Part shown: positions 34,932-43,857 of the stretch, in pieces
Numbering within the stretch: the first letter of the stretch is position 1
Layout: each line of letters begins with the position of its first letter
NCBI RefSeq assembly: GCF_007752345.1
Contig: NZ_CP036299.1
Span: forward strand, 1,054,001 to 1,118,000
Source of the DNA: Planctopirus ephydatiae
Lineage (GTDB): Bacteria; Planctomycetota; Planctomycetia; Planctomycetales; Planctomycetaceae
Length of the DNA: 64,000 nt
Direction of reading: 5' to 3'
Notes under the pieces: model-generated
Databases searched by the model: none
What the model saw: the letters and a program-made list of their open reading frames with translations, nothing else
What the model was told of the DNA's origin: nothing
Made by a program: the position numbers and the translations under genes

Positions 34932-36365
34932 TTAATACTCGCGAGTCGTCTTCAGACCAGGCATCGGCACTGGATACTTGCCTTCGGCATCTGCCACGAC
35001 GGGGGCTGGGCCATCTTCTGTGAGTGAATCGACATTAGGTGCGAACTCGTGATCACAGTTGAGCATGGCATCGTAGGTGATGACCTGTCCGGTGTGAGCT
35101 GCCATACGCCCCATGGAAGTCACGAGGCTGGCTTCGGCACCACGTCGAACTTCATTGTAAGGTCGATCCTTGCGAATGGCTTCCACCAGATGATCCCATT
35201 CAAGCTGGTAGGGGCTGGGCTCTTTCGCCCCGAATTGCCAGAGAATGTTGTCCTTGCTGGACATATCCTGACTCTTGTAAGTACGGGCACGCGAGGGAGC
35301 ATGGCCTGATTGAGAGATCACAGCAGAACCCTTCGAGCCATGGGCATAGCTGGCGAACTCCTGATGGCAGCCGGGCATGGTGCGGCCTTCCATCAACAGT
35401 TTCGTGCCATCAGCAAAGGTGTATTCAACGGCATACTGATCGAAGTTCTGATCGACATAGTCACCGCGGAAGTGACGTCCACCCGTTGCCTGGGCTTTCA
35501 CTGGCCAGGCATTCTTCATCCAGCAGCACTCGTCAATGTTGTGAATGAGGAAGTCGCTGAAGCCGCCCCCAGAGGCCCACAGGAAGGCATGGAAATTCTG
35601 GATCTGGTACATCAGTTCCTTCTGATTTTCCGGCTTCTTTTTCGCAAAGGCAGTGGCTGTTGGCCCGGCCATGCGATAAGCCCGCAGCAGCAGGAGGTCG
35701 CCAATCTCGCCATCTTGAATCCGCTTGAACAACTCGCCACGGGCATCGCAGTGCCGGCACATCAGACCGACACCGACCTTGAGATTCTTCTTTTCGGATT
35801 CATCGGCCAGTTGCAGCATACGCTTTGTCGAAGGGCCATCCACGGTCACGGGCTTTTCCATGAACGTGTTCACGTCCTTGGCAATTGCGTAGGTGAACTG
35901 TACCCAGCGAAAGGCGGGAGGCGTCGCCATAATCACGACATCGCCGGGCGAGAGGCAATCGATGGCCTGCTTGTAAGCCTCAAAGCCCACGAATCTTCGA
36001 TCTTCCGGCACATCGACCTGATCTTTGAACTGACCTTTGAGTCCTTCGTAACTGCTGTTCAGTCGATTGGGGAAGACATCGGCCATTGCGACGAGCTTGA
36101 TAGGCCCTTGATTCTTCACTGAAAGAGCATTGGCTGCCGCACCGGTTCCACGTCCACCGCAGCCGACCAATGCCACCTTGATGGTATTGTCTTCACCGGC
36201 ATAAACCGTCTGCGGGATCGCCATGCTCGCAATCATCGATGTTGTCGCCAGTGCTCCAGTGGCCCTCAAAACATCCCGGCGACTGACGATCGAATTGGAA
36301 CCAGAACGGGGCTGCTGTGATGTGCCGGAAGCAAGATTGCCGGATGGTGAATTCGCAGGATTCAT
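34932..36365 (-). CDS. Tat-exported Gfo/Idh/MocA-family oxidoreductase
   Basis: A 477-residue NAD(P)-dependent sugar-type oxidoreductase sent across the membrane folded. A Tat signal (SRRDVLRATGALATTSMIA, residues 28-46) precedes the Rossmann motif VALVGCGGRGTGAAAN. EKPVTVDG provides the conserved family lysine, and the C-terminal alpha/beta domain follows with SGGGFSDFLIHNIDECCW. The family acts on a range of sugars, inositols and derivatives; the substrate here is unknown. Many copies exist in planctomycetes. GAGGATCCCTCCTG upstream of the ATG holds a ribosome-binding site at fairly long spacing. Confidence 0.92.
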   Translation of the reverse strand: MNPANSPSGNLASGTSQQPRSGSNSIVSRRDVLRATGALATTSMIASMAIPQTVYAGEDNTIKVALVGCGGRGTGAAANALSVKNQGPIKLVAMADVFPNRLNSSYEGLKGQFKDQVDVPEDRRFVGFEAYKQAIDCLSPGDVVIMATPPAFRWVQFTYAIAKDVNTFMEKPVTVDGPSTKRMLQLADESEKKNLKVGVGLMCRHCDARGELFKRIQDGEIGDLLLLRAYRMAGPTATAFAKKKPENQKELMYQIQNFHAFLWASGGGFSDFLIHNIDECCWMKNAWPVKAQATGGRHFRGDYVDQNFDQYAVEYTFADGTKLLMEGRTMPGCHQEFASYAHGSKGSAVISQSGHAPSRARTYKSQDMSSKDNILWQFGAKEPSPYQLEWDHLVEAIRKDRPYNEVRRGAEASLVTSMGRMAAHTGQVITYDAMLNCDHEFAPNVDSLTEDGPAPVVADAEGKYPVPMPGLKTTREY

Positions 36366-36471
36366 CAGGAGGGATCCTCAAAACAGGAACTGAGAACGGG
36401 CTTGGATGTCATTAAGCTGGGATACTTGAGCAGGTGACCCTGTATCTAGGCTAACCTCCTCCAGGTTCGTA

Positions 36472-37350
36472 TCACAAGTCATTGATACGAGAATTCCGGC
36501 CCTCGCGTGGGATTTGCGATGGCTCCGCGTCGTCTTCTTCATAGTCAGAGTCTGTTTCGTCCGCTCTGTCAGCAGACTGCCGCTCGAATTCCCGGATGAG
36601 CAATGTCTGTTCGGCTGGTGAGAGCAGCAGGAGTTGACCAGATTCGACGGGCTTAAGTGCCTTTGCGAGCTTCCAGCAGAAATTTGCTAACACGAGCACA
36701 ATTACGTATTGCGCGACCCAGAATCCCCAGATCACAGTGGGAACCGCTGCTGGAGGAATCATCTGTGGAAAAAACCGGACAGCCAGCATCGCAATCACGA
36801 GGATATTGATGATCTTGGCCATTTTCGCGTAGGCCTCCAGTAGTGATTGATCCATTCGGTAGACAGCCACTTTCTGCAAGGCGGCTGTCACGCCCAGCCA
36901 GAGCAGCATCGCCAGAACCTGCACGACCAGCCACCGTTGGCCGGGATCTGGCATGAGCATCAGGATCACACTTAATAGAGGTAACAGGATCGAGGCAAAC
37001 CGACCGGCCATCTCGAGTTGACTGAGCCGTTCGCGCGTCAGTTGCCAGGTAACCCAGGCGAGGGGAATCGTGAGTGCAAAGAGCACCCAGTTGCAGGCCA
37101 ATCGCTGAGCACGCAACCGTCGAAATTCCTCCATCACTTTTTCCAGACGATCATTGATCGACTTCAGCTCAGGAAGATTTTTCGCCTCACTGGCCACTTT
37201 CCATTCTCGTTCAATATCGACGATCCCTACCGCCAATTGACGAGCTTCTCTCTGCAAGTACTGCGAGAAATCGAGCCCCACCAGAAGTGCCAGAAACAGT
37301 AGAGGCAACAGCAGGATCGAGATTCGCCAGTATTTCCAATAAGGCTGCAT
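36472..37350 (-). CDS. Multi-pass membrane protein, unknown
   Basis: A 292-residue protein with about seven hydrophobic segments and a soluble helical stretch (residues about 35-90) between the first two; the last 45 residues are acidic and Asp/Glu/Ser-rich (TDSDYEEDDAEPS). No catalytic motif or family is recognised. I chose ATG 37350 because AAGG lies nine bases before it; the frame continues eight codons to a TTG. The nearest neighbour on the same strand, the Gfo/Idh/MocA gene, is 106 bases downstream, so co-transcription is possible. Confidence 0.65.
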   Translation of the reverse strand: MQPYWKYWRISILLLPLLFLALLVGLDFSQYLQREARQLAVGIVDIEREWKVASEAKNLPELKSINDRLEKVMEEFRRLRAQRLACNWVLFALTIPLAWVTWQLTRERLSQLEMAGRFASILLPLLSVILMLMPDPGQRWLVVQVLAMLLWLGVTAALQKVAVYRMDQSLLEAYAKMAKIINILVIAMLAVRFFPQMIPPAAVPTVIWGFWVAQYVIVLVLANFCWKLAKALKPVESGQLLLLSPAEQTLLIREFERQSADRADETDSDYEEDDAEPSQIPREGRNSRINDL

Positions 37351-37488
37351 ACGAGGTGGCCTTCTGTGCGACAAGCAATAGAACGGTACGTTTGCGAGAG
37401 ATCTCAGCGATGAAATCCGTTCGAAAGGATCTCATAACTCAAGGCAAAACTCCACCACCCGGCAAGCCTTGATAATGGCGATGTGCAT

Positions 37489-37529
37489 AAAACAAAACAG
37501 GCAATCCGATCATGGCCGGATTGCCTGTT
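37489..37529 (-). terminator. Minus-strand intrinsic terminator
   Basis: CGGATTGCCTGTT and AACAGGCAATCCG form a perfect 13-bp stem with an eight-base loop (37496-37529). On the minus strand it is followed by TTGTTTTATG. No annotated gene ends nearby; the nearest upstream minus-strand gene stops 500 bases before. It therefore ends either a long 3' tail of that gene or an unannotated RNA. Confidence 0.75.
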
Positions 37530-37760
37530 GTATGTTTGGTTCGACGTGGCTTTAAGAGCTGGGGACAGGAGAGCTTTAATTAGCAGGCCCATCCAGGACG
37601 ACTCGTCATGTTGGAGAGTTGTGTGTCCTCTCGAGCCGGAAGTCTTTCGCGAGAGGAGCCCCTGAGGAGAGCCTTAGCTCTCCCCAGGTTTGGCCTCACG
37701 TTCCCGGATCCGCCGGGCTTCAAGCTGGATTCATTCTAACCAGGCTTTTGGACGACAACA
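37530..37760 (-). ncRNA. Candidate structured RNA ending at the 37.5-kb terminator
   Basis: Between the Cys-Ala-Pro gene and the membrane protein the minus strand has no protein frame but several stems: a perfect GGAGAGC/GCTCTCC hairpin with loop CTTA on the plus strand at 37666-37683, and an 8-bp stem TCCTCTCG/CGAGAGGA at 37626-37657 spanning an AAAGAC-containing loop, then the terminator. Its 5' end is undefined. It does not match tmRNA, RNase P RNA or SRP RNA landmarks that I could look for. From 37760 to 38032 I see no gene. Confidence 0.35.
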
Positions 37761-38032
37761 GACTCTGAAGTGAGTGTCTGTTTCCATCTCGATCAGCAAC
37801 CAAATCTTTCGTTGCACCTGACATCGCTTAGACCTGATTCCATCAACTGCCTGGCATGTGCGTTTGATGGAGTTGTCTCGTACTCAGTTGACAACAACCA
37901 GAGTCGGCTATGGTCGATTTTTGATCGGGTGTGACCAGTCTGTTCGACTTGTCATGTGATCAGGCGGAAACCAGTTGCGGCTGAAATCCGCCCAATCGAC
38001 ACGCTTTGTTTCACGAACCAGTCGTTTTCAAC

Positions 38033-38638
38033 TTAGTGGCAAGGTGTGGCCATAGGAGCGGCACATGTTGGAGCACAAGCGGCTGGAGCAGCACATGTTG
38101 GAGCACAGGCGGCTGGAGCACATGCGGCTGGGGCAGCGCAGCTTGGGGCCACTGAGCAGCAAGAGGTCTTGCGGCTGCAAGCCTTGCGGATCTTGCACTT
38201 CATGGCAGCAAACTTGTCCTTGAGGCAGCAGCGCTTCTTGGCGCAAGGATCGCAAGCTGGAGCACATGTTGGTGCGCAGGTGGCTGGAGCACAGGCAACA
38301 GGAGCAGCACAGCTAGGAGCACAAGCGGCAGGAGCTGGTGCACAGGCAGCAGGAGCTGCACATGTAGGAGCACAAGCAGCTGGAGCTGGAGCACAAGCAA
38401 CAGGAGCAGCGCAAGTTGGAGCACAGGCTGCAGGAGCAGGAGCACAGGCAACAGGAGCAGCGCAGCTCGGGGCACAAGCCGCAGGAGCGGCACACGATGG
38501 GGCACATGCAGCAGGTGCAGCGCAGGTAGGCTCAGGAGCGCAACCGCAGTCGCTCTTCTTGAGCCAGTGGAAACCGGCGTCAGCCGAGTTCAAACCGGCG
38601 ATACACAGCAGCACAGCGGAAATCCATGCAAACTTCAT
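38033..38638 (-). CDS. Secreted Cys-Ala-Pro repeat protein
   Basis: A 201-residue exported protein built largely of the repeat CAAPxACAP or CAPxCAAP. After a signal peptide ([19 protein letters not shown]) and a short lead [11 protein letters not shown], some 100 residues of repeat follow, then a basic non-repeat centre ([20 protein letters not shown] and [14 protein letters not shown]), then more repeats to MATPCH. Roughly one residue in five is cysteine. Such a protein could be cross-linked by disulphides or bind metals at the cell surface; both are guesses. AGGAGAG seven bases before the ATG at 38638 decides the start against a longer frame beginning at 38752. Confidence 0.75.
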   Translation of the reverse strand: MKFAWISAVLLCIAGLNSADAGFHWLKKSDCGCAPEPTCAAPAACAPSCAAPAACAPSCAAPVACAPAPAACAPTCAAPVACAPAPAACAPTCAAPAACAPAPAACAPSCAAPVACAPATCAPTCAPACDPCAKKRCCLKDKFAAMKCKIRKACSRKTSCCSVAPSCAAPAACAPAACAPTCAAPAACAPTCAAPMATPCH

Positions 38639-39025
38639 CTCAATCTCTCCTAAACAAATCCAAGGGAACGTGAGGAACCAGGAGCGAAACAGGACACCTT
38701 GTCCCGCCATCTGAACCCCTGGCCCAACCCTGCGTGTCACAACGGACATCACACCCTACTTTTCGGACTGAATAGACTTGGCGGTCTACGAAGTTTGCCC
38801 AAAATCTGCATGACTCAAGCTACTGGCGAGAATGTGAAGAATGCACCGAACTTGCTGGCGGATCACAGGCTGTTTTTGCCTTTCACACTTTGGGCACGTT
38901 TTTCCACTCAAGTTGGCTCCGCCAGAACTTTTTGCCCAGGCTCCACGAGGCTTCATTGTGTGGGCTGGAACTGACTCAATGAGTTCAATCGCCTACGAGT
39001 GATTGCTGTAAGTCCTATCTATTGA
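38639..39025. other. Divergent intergenic region, no gene seen
   Basis: About 390 bases between the divergent Cys-Ala-Pro gene and the PP2C gene. No hairpin, RNA gene or convincing frame was found; a 91-codon plus-strand frame at 38699-38974 has no protein character. Confidence 0.45.
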
Positions 39026-40399
39026 ATGAGATACGCATCCTGGTTCAACTTCCCATCGGAATTCCAGCCAATGCCTGATAAGATGCGGTGCATCAACAAA
39101 GGCCACACCATGCACGACATCACTCACGAGGACACCAGCCAGCATCGCATTCTTGCCTTGAACCGCATGCTGGAACTGGTCCTTAAGCTCAATGATGTCA
39201 ACGACCTTGCTGCCGTCCTGAACGCGATTACCCATGGTGCCTGTCAGGCGGTGGAATGTGATCGAGCCAGTCTTTTTCTCTATGATTCGCAAGCGGACGA
39301 ACTCTATTCTCATTCGACGACCGAATTGGAAATCCGCGAGATTCGCCTTCCCATCGATAGCGGCATCATTGGACACGTCGCCCGGGAGCGAGTTCCATTG
39401 GTCGTCTCACAACCTCATGACGATTCGCGATGGTCACCCGTGTTTGACCAGCAGACGGGCTATCGAACTCGAAACATTCTGGCTGTGCCCGTGGTTTCCA
39501 AATCGGAAAATCGGCTTCTCGGTGTTCTCCAACTGCTCAACAAGCATGCAGACTGCTTTGAAGACTTCGATGTTCAATTGATGCAGGCCTTTGCTATGCA
39601 TGCAGGAGTCGCCATCGAAAGGCAATGGCTGCAATCTGCTGCCAGGCAAGCGGACGATTACCGCCGCTCAATGGAAATGGCGCGACAGATTCAAATGGGG
39701 TTTCTGCCGAAAGAACGCCCCAGCTTTCCGCAGTACGAAGTGACGGCCTGGTGGGAACCTGCCGAGTATGTGAGTGGTGACTATTACGACTGGCTGGTGG
39801 CTCCTGATGGTCGTCTGGGTATCGCTGTGGGTGATGTCAGTGGTCATGGAATGGCTGCGAGTCTGATCATGGCGTCGGTGCGTGCCATGATTCATGCTTT
39901 AGGAAGACTGGCAACGACCCCCGCTGACATGATGGAACTTTTGCAGGATGTCGTGCAGGCCGATCTCGCGGAAGGTCGCTTTCTCACACTATTACTTCTG
40001 ACCATCGATCCCGTGACTCATTGCGTGGAATTTGCCAATGCTGGTCATGCACCTGCGATTTACTATCAGTCGTCCAAATGCACCTGCCGACGACTCGAAG
40101 CCACTCGCACGCCGCTAGGATTTCCAGTCAATCAATCCTTGCGGATGCCCATCTATCCCGTCATGCAGCCTGGCGATCTTCTTATTCTAGGTACGGATGG
40201 ACTGATTGAAGTTCATGACGAGAAAGGCAAGATTTTTGGCATGCAACGCCTGGAAGAACTCATAGCAAAACATGCACATGAGTCGGTTGAAAAGTTATCT
40301 CAGATTCTGAAACGTGAAGTTTTTGATTTCTCTGCAGAACATCCCTTTCCAGACGACATGACGTTGCTCATCATTAAGCGCACCGCCGAAGCCGCCTGA
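39026..40399 (+). CDS. GAF-PP2C (SpoIIE/RsbU-type) serine phosphatase
   Basis: A 457-residue signalling phosphatase. After an N-terminal stretch a GAF sensor domain lies at about residues 40-205 (LAAVLNAITHGACQAVECDR to the cyclic-nucleotide-like pocket), a linking helix at 210-235, and a PP2C-type catalytic domain at about 240-455. Metal-binding Asp residues are present in SGDYYDWL, GDVSGHGMAASLIM, LGTDGLIEV and PDDMTLL. The family dephosphorylates anti-sigma antagonists in partner-switching pathways; no anti-sigma or antagonist gene lies beside it. The start may be 39026, 39071 or 39110; none has a strong ribosome-binding site. Confidence 0.9.
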   Translation: MRYASWFNFPSEFQPMPDKMRCINKGHTMHDITHEDTSQHRILALNRMLELVLKLNDVNDLAAVLNAITHGACQAVECDRASLFLYDSQADELYSHSTTELEIREIRLPIDSGIIGHVARERVPLVVSQPHDDSRWSPVFDQQTGYRTRNILAVPVVSKSENRLLGVLQLLNKHADCFEDFDVQLMQAFAMHAGVAIERQWLQSAARQADDYRRSMEMARQIQMGFLPKERPSFPQYEVTAWWEPAEYVSGDYYDWLVAPDGRLGIAVGDVSGHGMAASLIMASVRAMIHALGRLATTPADMMELLQDVVQADLAEGRFLTLLLLTIDPVTHCVEFANAGHAPAIYYQSSKCTCRRLEATRTPLGFPVNQSLRMPIYPVMQPGDLLILGTDGLIEVHDEKGKIFGMQRLEELIAKHAHESVEKLSQILKREVFDFSAEHPFPDDMTLLIIKRTAEAA

Positions 40400-40501
40400 A
40401 TTTCTAGTGGCTGTTCGCAAGATCCGGCAGCCATTGAATTGCAGCCTTGTCTCGCCGCTTGTTCGGGTTCATCTCTTCAGCAATAGATGCAAACTTCTAT
40501 G

Positions 40502-41881
40502 TACGTCAGCGTGTTTGATCTGTTCAAAGTGGGTATTGGGCCGTCCAGCTCTCACACCGTCGGACCTATGAAGGCGGCTCAAATCTTTGCTCAGCGACTG
40601 GTCGACGAGGGCCACCTGGAAAAGCTGGGGATGGTGCAGGCTCACCTGTTTGGTTCGCTGGCACTCACCGGCAAAGGCCACGCGACAGATTCGGCAGTCA
40701 TCTGGGGGCTGGCTGGTGAAATGCCTGCGACAGCCCAGTCCGAAAATCTCGCCAGAATTCTCGATCGAGTCCAGAAGGAACATCGTCTTCCCATTGGAGG
40801 GACAGATCACGAGATCGAGTTCCTCCCCGATCGGGACATCTTCTTCCATTATAATGAGGTGTTGCCACAACACCCCAACGGCATGAAGTTCGTCGCACTC
40901 GACAAAAATGGTCTGCCACTTTCCATGGAGAGTGCGTTCTCTGTCGGCGGTGGATTTGTCATTTTTGAAGGGGAAGACCAGGCACAGACATCAACCTCAC
41001 CAAAAGTCGAGATTCCCTTCCCCTTCACGACGGCTGCCGAACTTCTCGAAATCGGTATCCGCGAGAAAAAGTCGATCGCTGCCATTGTTCGCGAGAATGA
41101 GCGAGCCTTCCGCACGGATGCTGAGATCGATGCCGGCCTCGACCGCATCTGGGAAGTCATGCAAAGTTCCGTCGATCGAGGTTGCCGCACCGAAGGGATT
41201 CTTCCTGGTGGCCTGAATGTCAAACGCCGTGCTGCGAGCATGTGCCGCACACTTATGACCTCTGGTCCTCGTCCGATTGATCCGCTGCAAAGCCTCGATT
41301 GGGTGAGTCTGTTTGCACTCGCCGTCAATGAAGAAAACGCTGCCGGTGGTCAGGTGGTGACGGCACCCACAAATGGAGCAGCCGGAGTCATTCCTGCGGT
41401 CATTGCCTACTACAAACGTTTATTGGCAGGTGCCACACAGGAAGGTGTTCGCACCTTCCTATTGACGGCTGGTGCCATTGGTATGCTCTATAAGCGTAAT
41501 GCCTCACTCTCTGCTGCCGAGATGGGTTGTCAGGGTGAAGTGGGCGTGGCTTGTTCGATGGCCGCTGGTGGCCTCGCTGCCGTCATGGGTGGCTCGAACG
41601 AACAGATCGAGAACGCTGCTGAAATTGGTATGGAACATAACCTGGGCCTGACCTGCGATCCCATCAAAGGGTTGGTGCAGGTTCCATGCATCGAACGCAA
41701 CACGATGGGGGCTGCAAAAGCCATTAATGCCGCCCGGCTCGCTGTGCTCCATGGAGATGGTACACACCGCGTATCGCTCGACCGCGTGATCGAAACCATG
41801 CGACAGACAGGTGTTGATATGCAGGTCAAATACAAGGAAACCTCCATTGGAGGACTTGCAGTCAACGTCGTTGATTGCTGA
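40502..41881 (+). CDS. sdaA: L-serine ammonia-lyase (iron-sulfur dehydratase)
   Basis: A 459-residue single-chain L-serine dehydratase that converts serine to pyruvate and ammonia with a 4Fe-4S cluster. The N-terminal beta domain has VFDLFKVGIGPSSSHTVGPM, the family hallmark. The C-terminal alpha domain has the cysteine-bearing segments ASMCRTLMTSG, AEMGCQGEVGVACSMAAGG and LGLTCDPIKGLVQVPC. An ATG at 40487 lies five codons upstream; neither start has a clear ribosome-binding site, and 40502 matches the usual N terminus better. It is a single gene downstream of the phosphatase. Confidence 0.95.
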   Translation, partial: YVSVFDLFKVGIGPSSSHTVGPMKAAQIFAQRLVDEGHLEKLGMVQAHLFGSLALTGKGHATDSAVIWGLAGEMPATAQSENLARILDRVQKEHRLPIGGTDHEIEFLPDRDIFFHYNEVLPQHPNGMKFVALDKNGLPLSMESAFSVGGGFVIFEGEDQAQTSTSPKVEIPFPFTTAAELLEIGIREKKSIAAIVRENERAFRTDAEIDAGLDRIWEVMQSSVDRGCRTEGILPGGLNVKRRAASMCRTLMTSGPRPIDPLQSLDWVSLFALAVNEENAAGGQVVTAPTNGAAGVIPAVIAYYKRLLAGATQEGVRTFLLTAGAIGMLYKRNASLSAAEMGCQGEVGVACSMAAGGLAAVMGGSNEQIENAAEIGMEHNLGLTCDPIKGLVQVPCIERNTMGAAKAINAARLAVLHGDGTHRVSLDRVIETMRQTGVDMQVKYKETSIGGLAVNVVDC

Positions 41882-42035
41882 TATCACTTGCTTCCCACTG
41901 CCGGGAATATATCTGTGGTGGTTGATGGGTTGATCCTGGTTGTGGTTCAATCAGTGGATTGAACTTCCTTGAGCCATGCCCCTCTCAGACGACTTGAGAG
42001 TCACCACGCTCATGAACAACCTGGCAGAGTGAACG

Positions 42036-43457
42036 ATGTCGCATCACATCCCCACGCGTCGCAGCTTCCTGACAGCGGCCGTCACAACGACATCCGCAGG
42101 CTGGCTGCTGGCCTCAGATCAGAGCGTCGTTGCAAACCCCGGCGAATTCGTCGAACCAGCCCGTACGCTCCCGGTTCAACGCGATGCCGATGTCATCGTG
42201 TGTGGCGCAGGACCGGCTGGCGTCACCGCAGCCATCACAGCCGCCCGACTCGGTGCCCGTGTGCGACTGTTCGAAGCTCATGGGTCACTCGGCGGAGTCT
42301 GGACAAGTTCGCTCCTCGGCTATCTCCTCGATTTTGATAAGCCCGGCTTCAACGTGGAACTTGTTCGCCACCTGCGCCAGCGCGGTGCCATTCGTGGTGA
42401 AGGGATGAACGGCCTCACCTATCACCCCGAAGAAATGAAGCTGATTCTCGAAGAGCTTTGCACGCGTGCGAACGTCCATCTCCAGCTCCATACCCGCGTG
42501 ACAGCTGCTTATCGCGAAGGGAACCGGCTCTCGACAATCATCACAGAATCGAAATCGGGCCGGGAAGCCTGGCAGGCTCCTGTCTTCGTCGATACGACGG
42601 GTGATGGCGATCTGGGTGCTCAGGCGGGCTGTGAATTCGAGATTGGCCGCGATCAAGCCTGCCCCTGCCAACCGATGACAATGTACGCCCTGCTTGTCGT
42701 CAGGAACCTGGCAGAGATCGCCACGTACCTTCACGGCGTCGGAAATGATGGCCAGCATGTCGGGCCGAAAGCCTTTCAGGAACTTCTCAAATCGGCAGGA
42801 GTTCAGCCCAGCTATGGCAAAGCCAGCCTCTTTCCGATCTCGGGCCAGCTTGTCCTCCTGATGGCGAATCATGAGTACGGCATCAACGCCACGAATGCCG
42901 CTCAAGTAACGACGGCCACACTTCATGCCCGGGCGGAACTTCACCAGATTGTGAAGGCTCTGGCCAAACTCGGCGGCCCCTGGCAAGGGACAGAAATCGT
43001 CGCGACTCCCGAACAGATTGGCATTCGTGATGGCCGCCGGATTCGTGGCCGCTACATCATGACTGCCGATGACCTCATTCGCGGTGCCACACAGGACGAT
43101 GCCGTTGTCAGGGCGAAATTCCCGGTCGATATTCATGCACTGACGCTCGAAGAAAATCGCAAGTCGGCTTATAGCAATGCGGGGGTGAAAGCGAAGCCTT
43201 ACGATATCCCCATCAGAGCTCTCATCGCCCGCGATGTCGATGGCCTGTTAATGGCTGGCCGCTGTATCAGTGGCGATTTCATTTCGCATGCCAGTTATCG
43301 CGTGACGGGGAATGCCGTCGCAATGGGCGAAGCCGCTGGCACAGTCGCAGTTCTTTCGGCAGAAACAAAGCAACTCCCTCAAGATATTCCCTGGTCCATC
43401 ACTCAAGCCGCCATCCAAAAATCCCGCACGATTGGAGAAGCGACCGTTCTGGAGTAA
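42036..43457 (+). CDS. Tat-exported FAD-dependent oxidoreductase
   Basis: A 473-residue flavoprotein. A Tat signal (TRRSFLTAAVTTTSAGWLLA, residues 7-26) precedes the FAD-binding VIVCGAGPAGVTAAITAARLG. The second FAD region, RALIARDVDGLLMAGRCISG with the following GNAVAMGEAAGT, is near the C terminus. This is the FAD_oxidored type common in planctomycetes, with no settled substrate. GAGTG upstream is a plausible ribosome-binding site. The sdaA gene precedes it by about 150 bases in the same direction, with no terminator seen between. Confidence 0.88.
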   Translation: MSHHIPTRRSFLTAAVTTTSAGWLLASDQSVVANPGEFVEPARTLPVQRDADVIVCGAGPAGVTAAITAARLGARVRLFEAHGSLGGVWTSSLLGYLLDFDKPGFNVELVRHLRQRGAIRGEGMNGLTYHPEEMKLILEELCTRANVHLQLHTRVTAAYREGNRLSTIITESKSGREAWQAPVFVDTTGDGDLGAQAGCEFEIGRDQACPCQPMTMYALLVVRNLAEIATYLHGVGNDGQHVGPKAFQELLKSAGVQPSYGKASLFPISGQLVLLMANHEYGINATNAAQVTTATLHARAELHQIVKALAKLGGPWQGTEIVATPEQIGIRDGRRIRGRYIMTADDLIRGATQDDAVVRAKFPVDIHALTLEENRKSAYSNAGVKAKPYDIPIRALIARDVDGLLMAGRCISGDFISHASYRVTGNAVAMGEAAGTVAVLSAETKQLPQDIPWSITQAAIQKSRTIGEATVLE

Positions 43458-43569
43458 AGATTGGCTCCAGCGATGGTGAATACGAAAATCCCTTCCGAAC
43501 ACATCGCAACACTTGATTGCAAAAAGAACAATTGTCACCCTACTCTTCTGGAAAGGTGATGAGTATTCC

Positions 43570-43737
43570 ATGATCATGCTCGGCGACATCTCAGGTATTC
43601 AAGGATTCGTCTTCGACGTTGCCGAAGAGGGCGGCGGGCAGGCACAGCGCCTCCGCGCCAGATCGTTCATGTTCCAACTCATCGCCGAGGTCGCGTCAAT
43701 ACGCATTCTGAACGCTTCAAATTGCCCACTCACATAA
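43570..43737 (+). pseudogene. Truncated Cas10/Csm1-like N-terminal fragment
   Basis: A 55-codon frame reading MLGDISGIQGFVFDVAEEGG, then GQAQRLRARSFMFQLIAEVA, before it ends in ASNCPLT. The GDISGIQ(G/D)F and LRARSF motifs in this order and spacing are what I know from the first palm region of Cas10 (Csm1/Cmr2), the large subunit of type III CRISPR complexes. The rest of Cas10 (usually 700 or more residues, with GGDD) is missing, so this is a stump. AAGGTGATG precedes the ATG. No other cas gene or CRISPR array is in view. The assignment rests on motif memory, not a search. Confidence 0.6.
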
Positions 43738-43857
43738 ACGACCAGCGGAGAGGATACAAACCTTTACTGAATAAGGCATACAGGTAGCTCGACGACGAGC
43801 AACCTATGCCACTCTGCGATCTGTTTATTGCACAAGGGGAGTCTTGGATCGCGACAA

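Noticed and set aside
37530-37760. tmRNA or RNase P RNA on the minus strand
   Set aside because: Neither the tag-coding frame of tmRNA nor the conserved RNase P landmarks were found.
38699-38974. 91-codon frame upstream of the PP2C gene
   Set aside because: No ribosome-binding site, no family, and composition typical of non-coding DNA.
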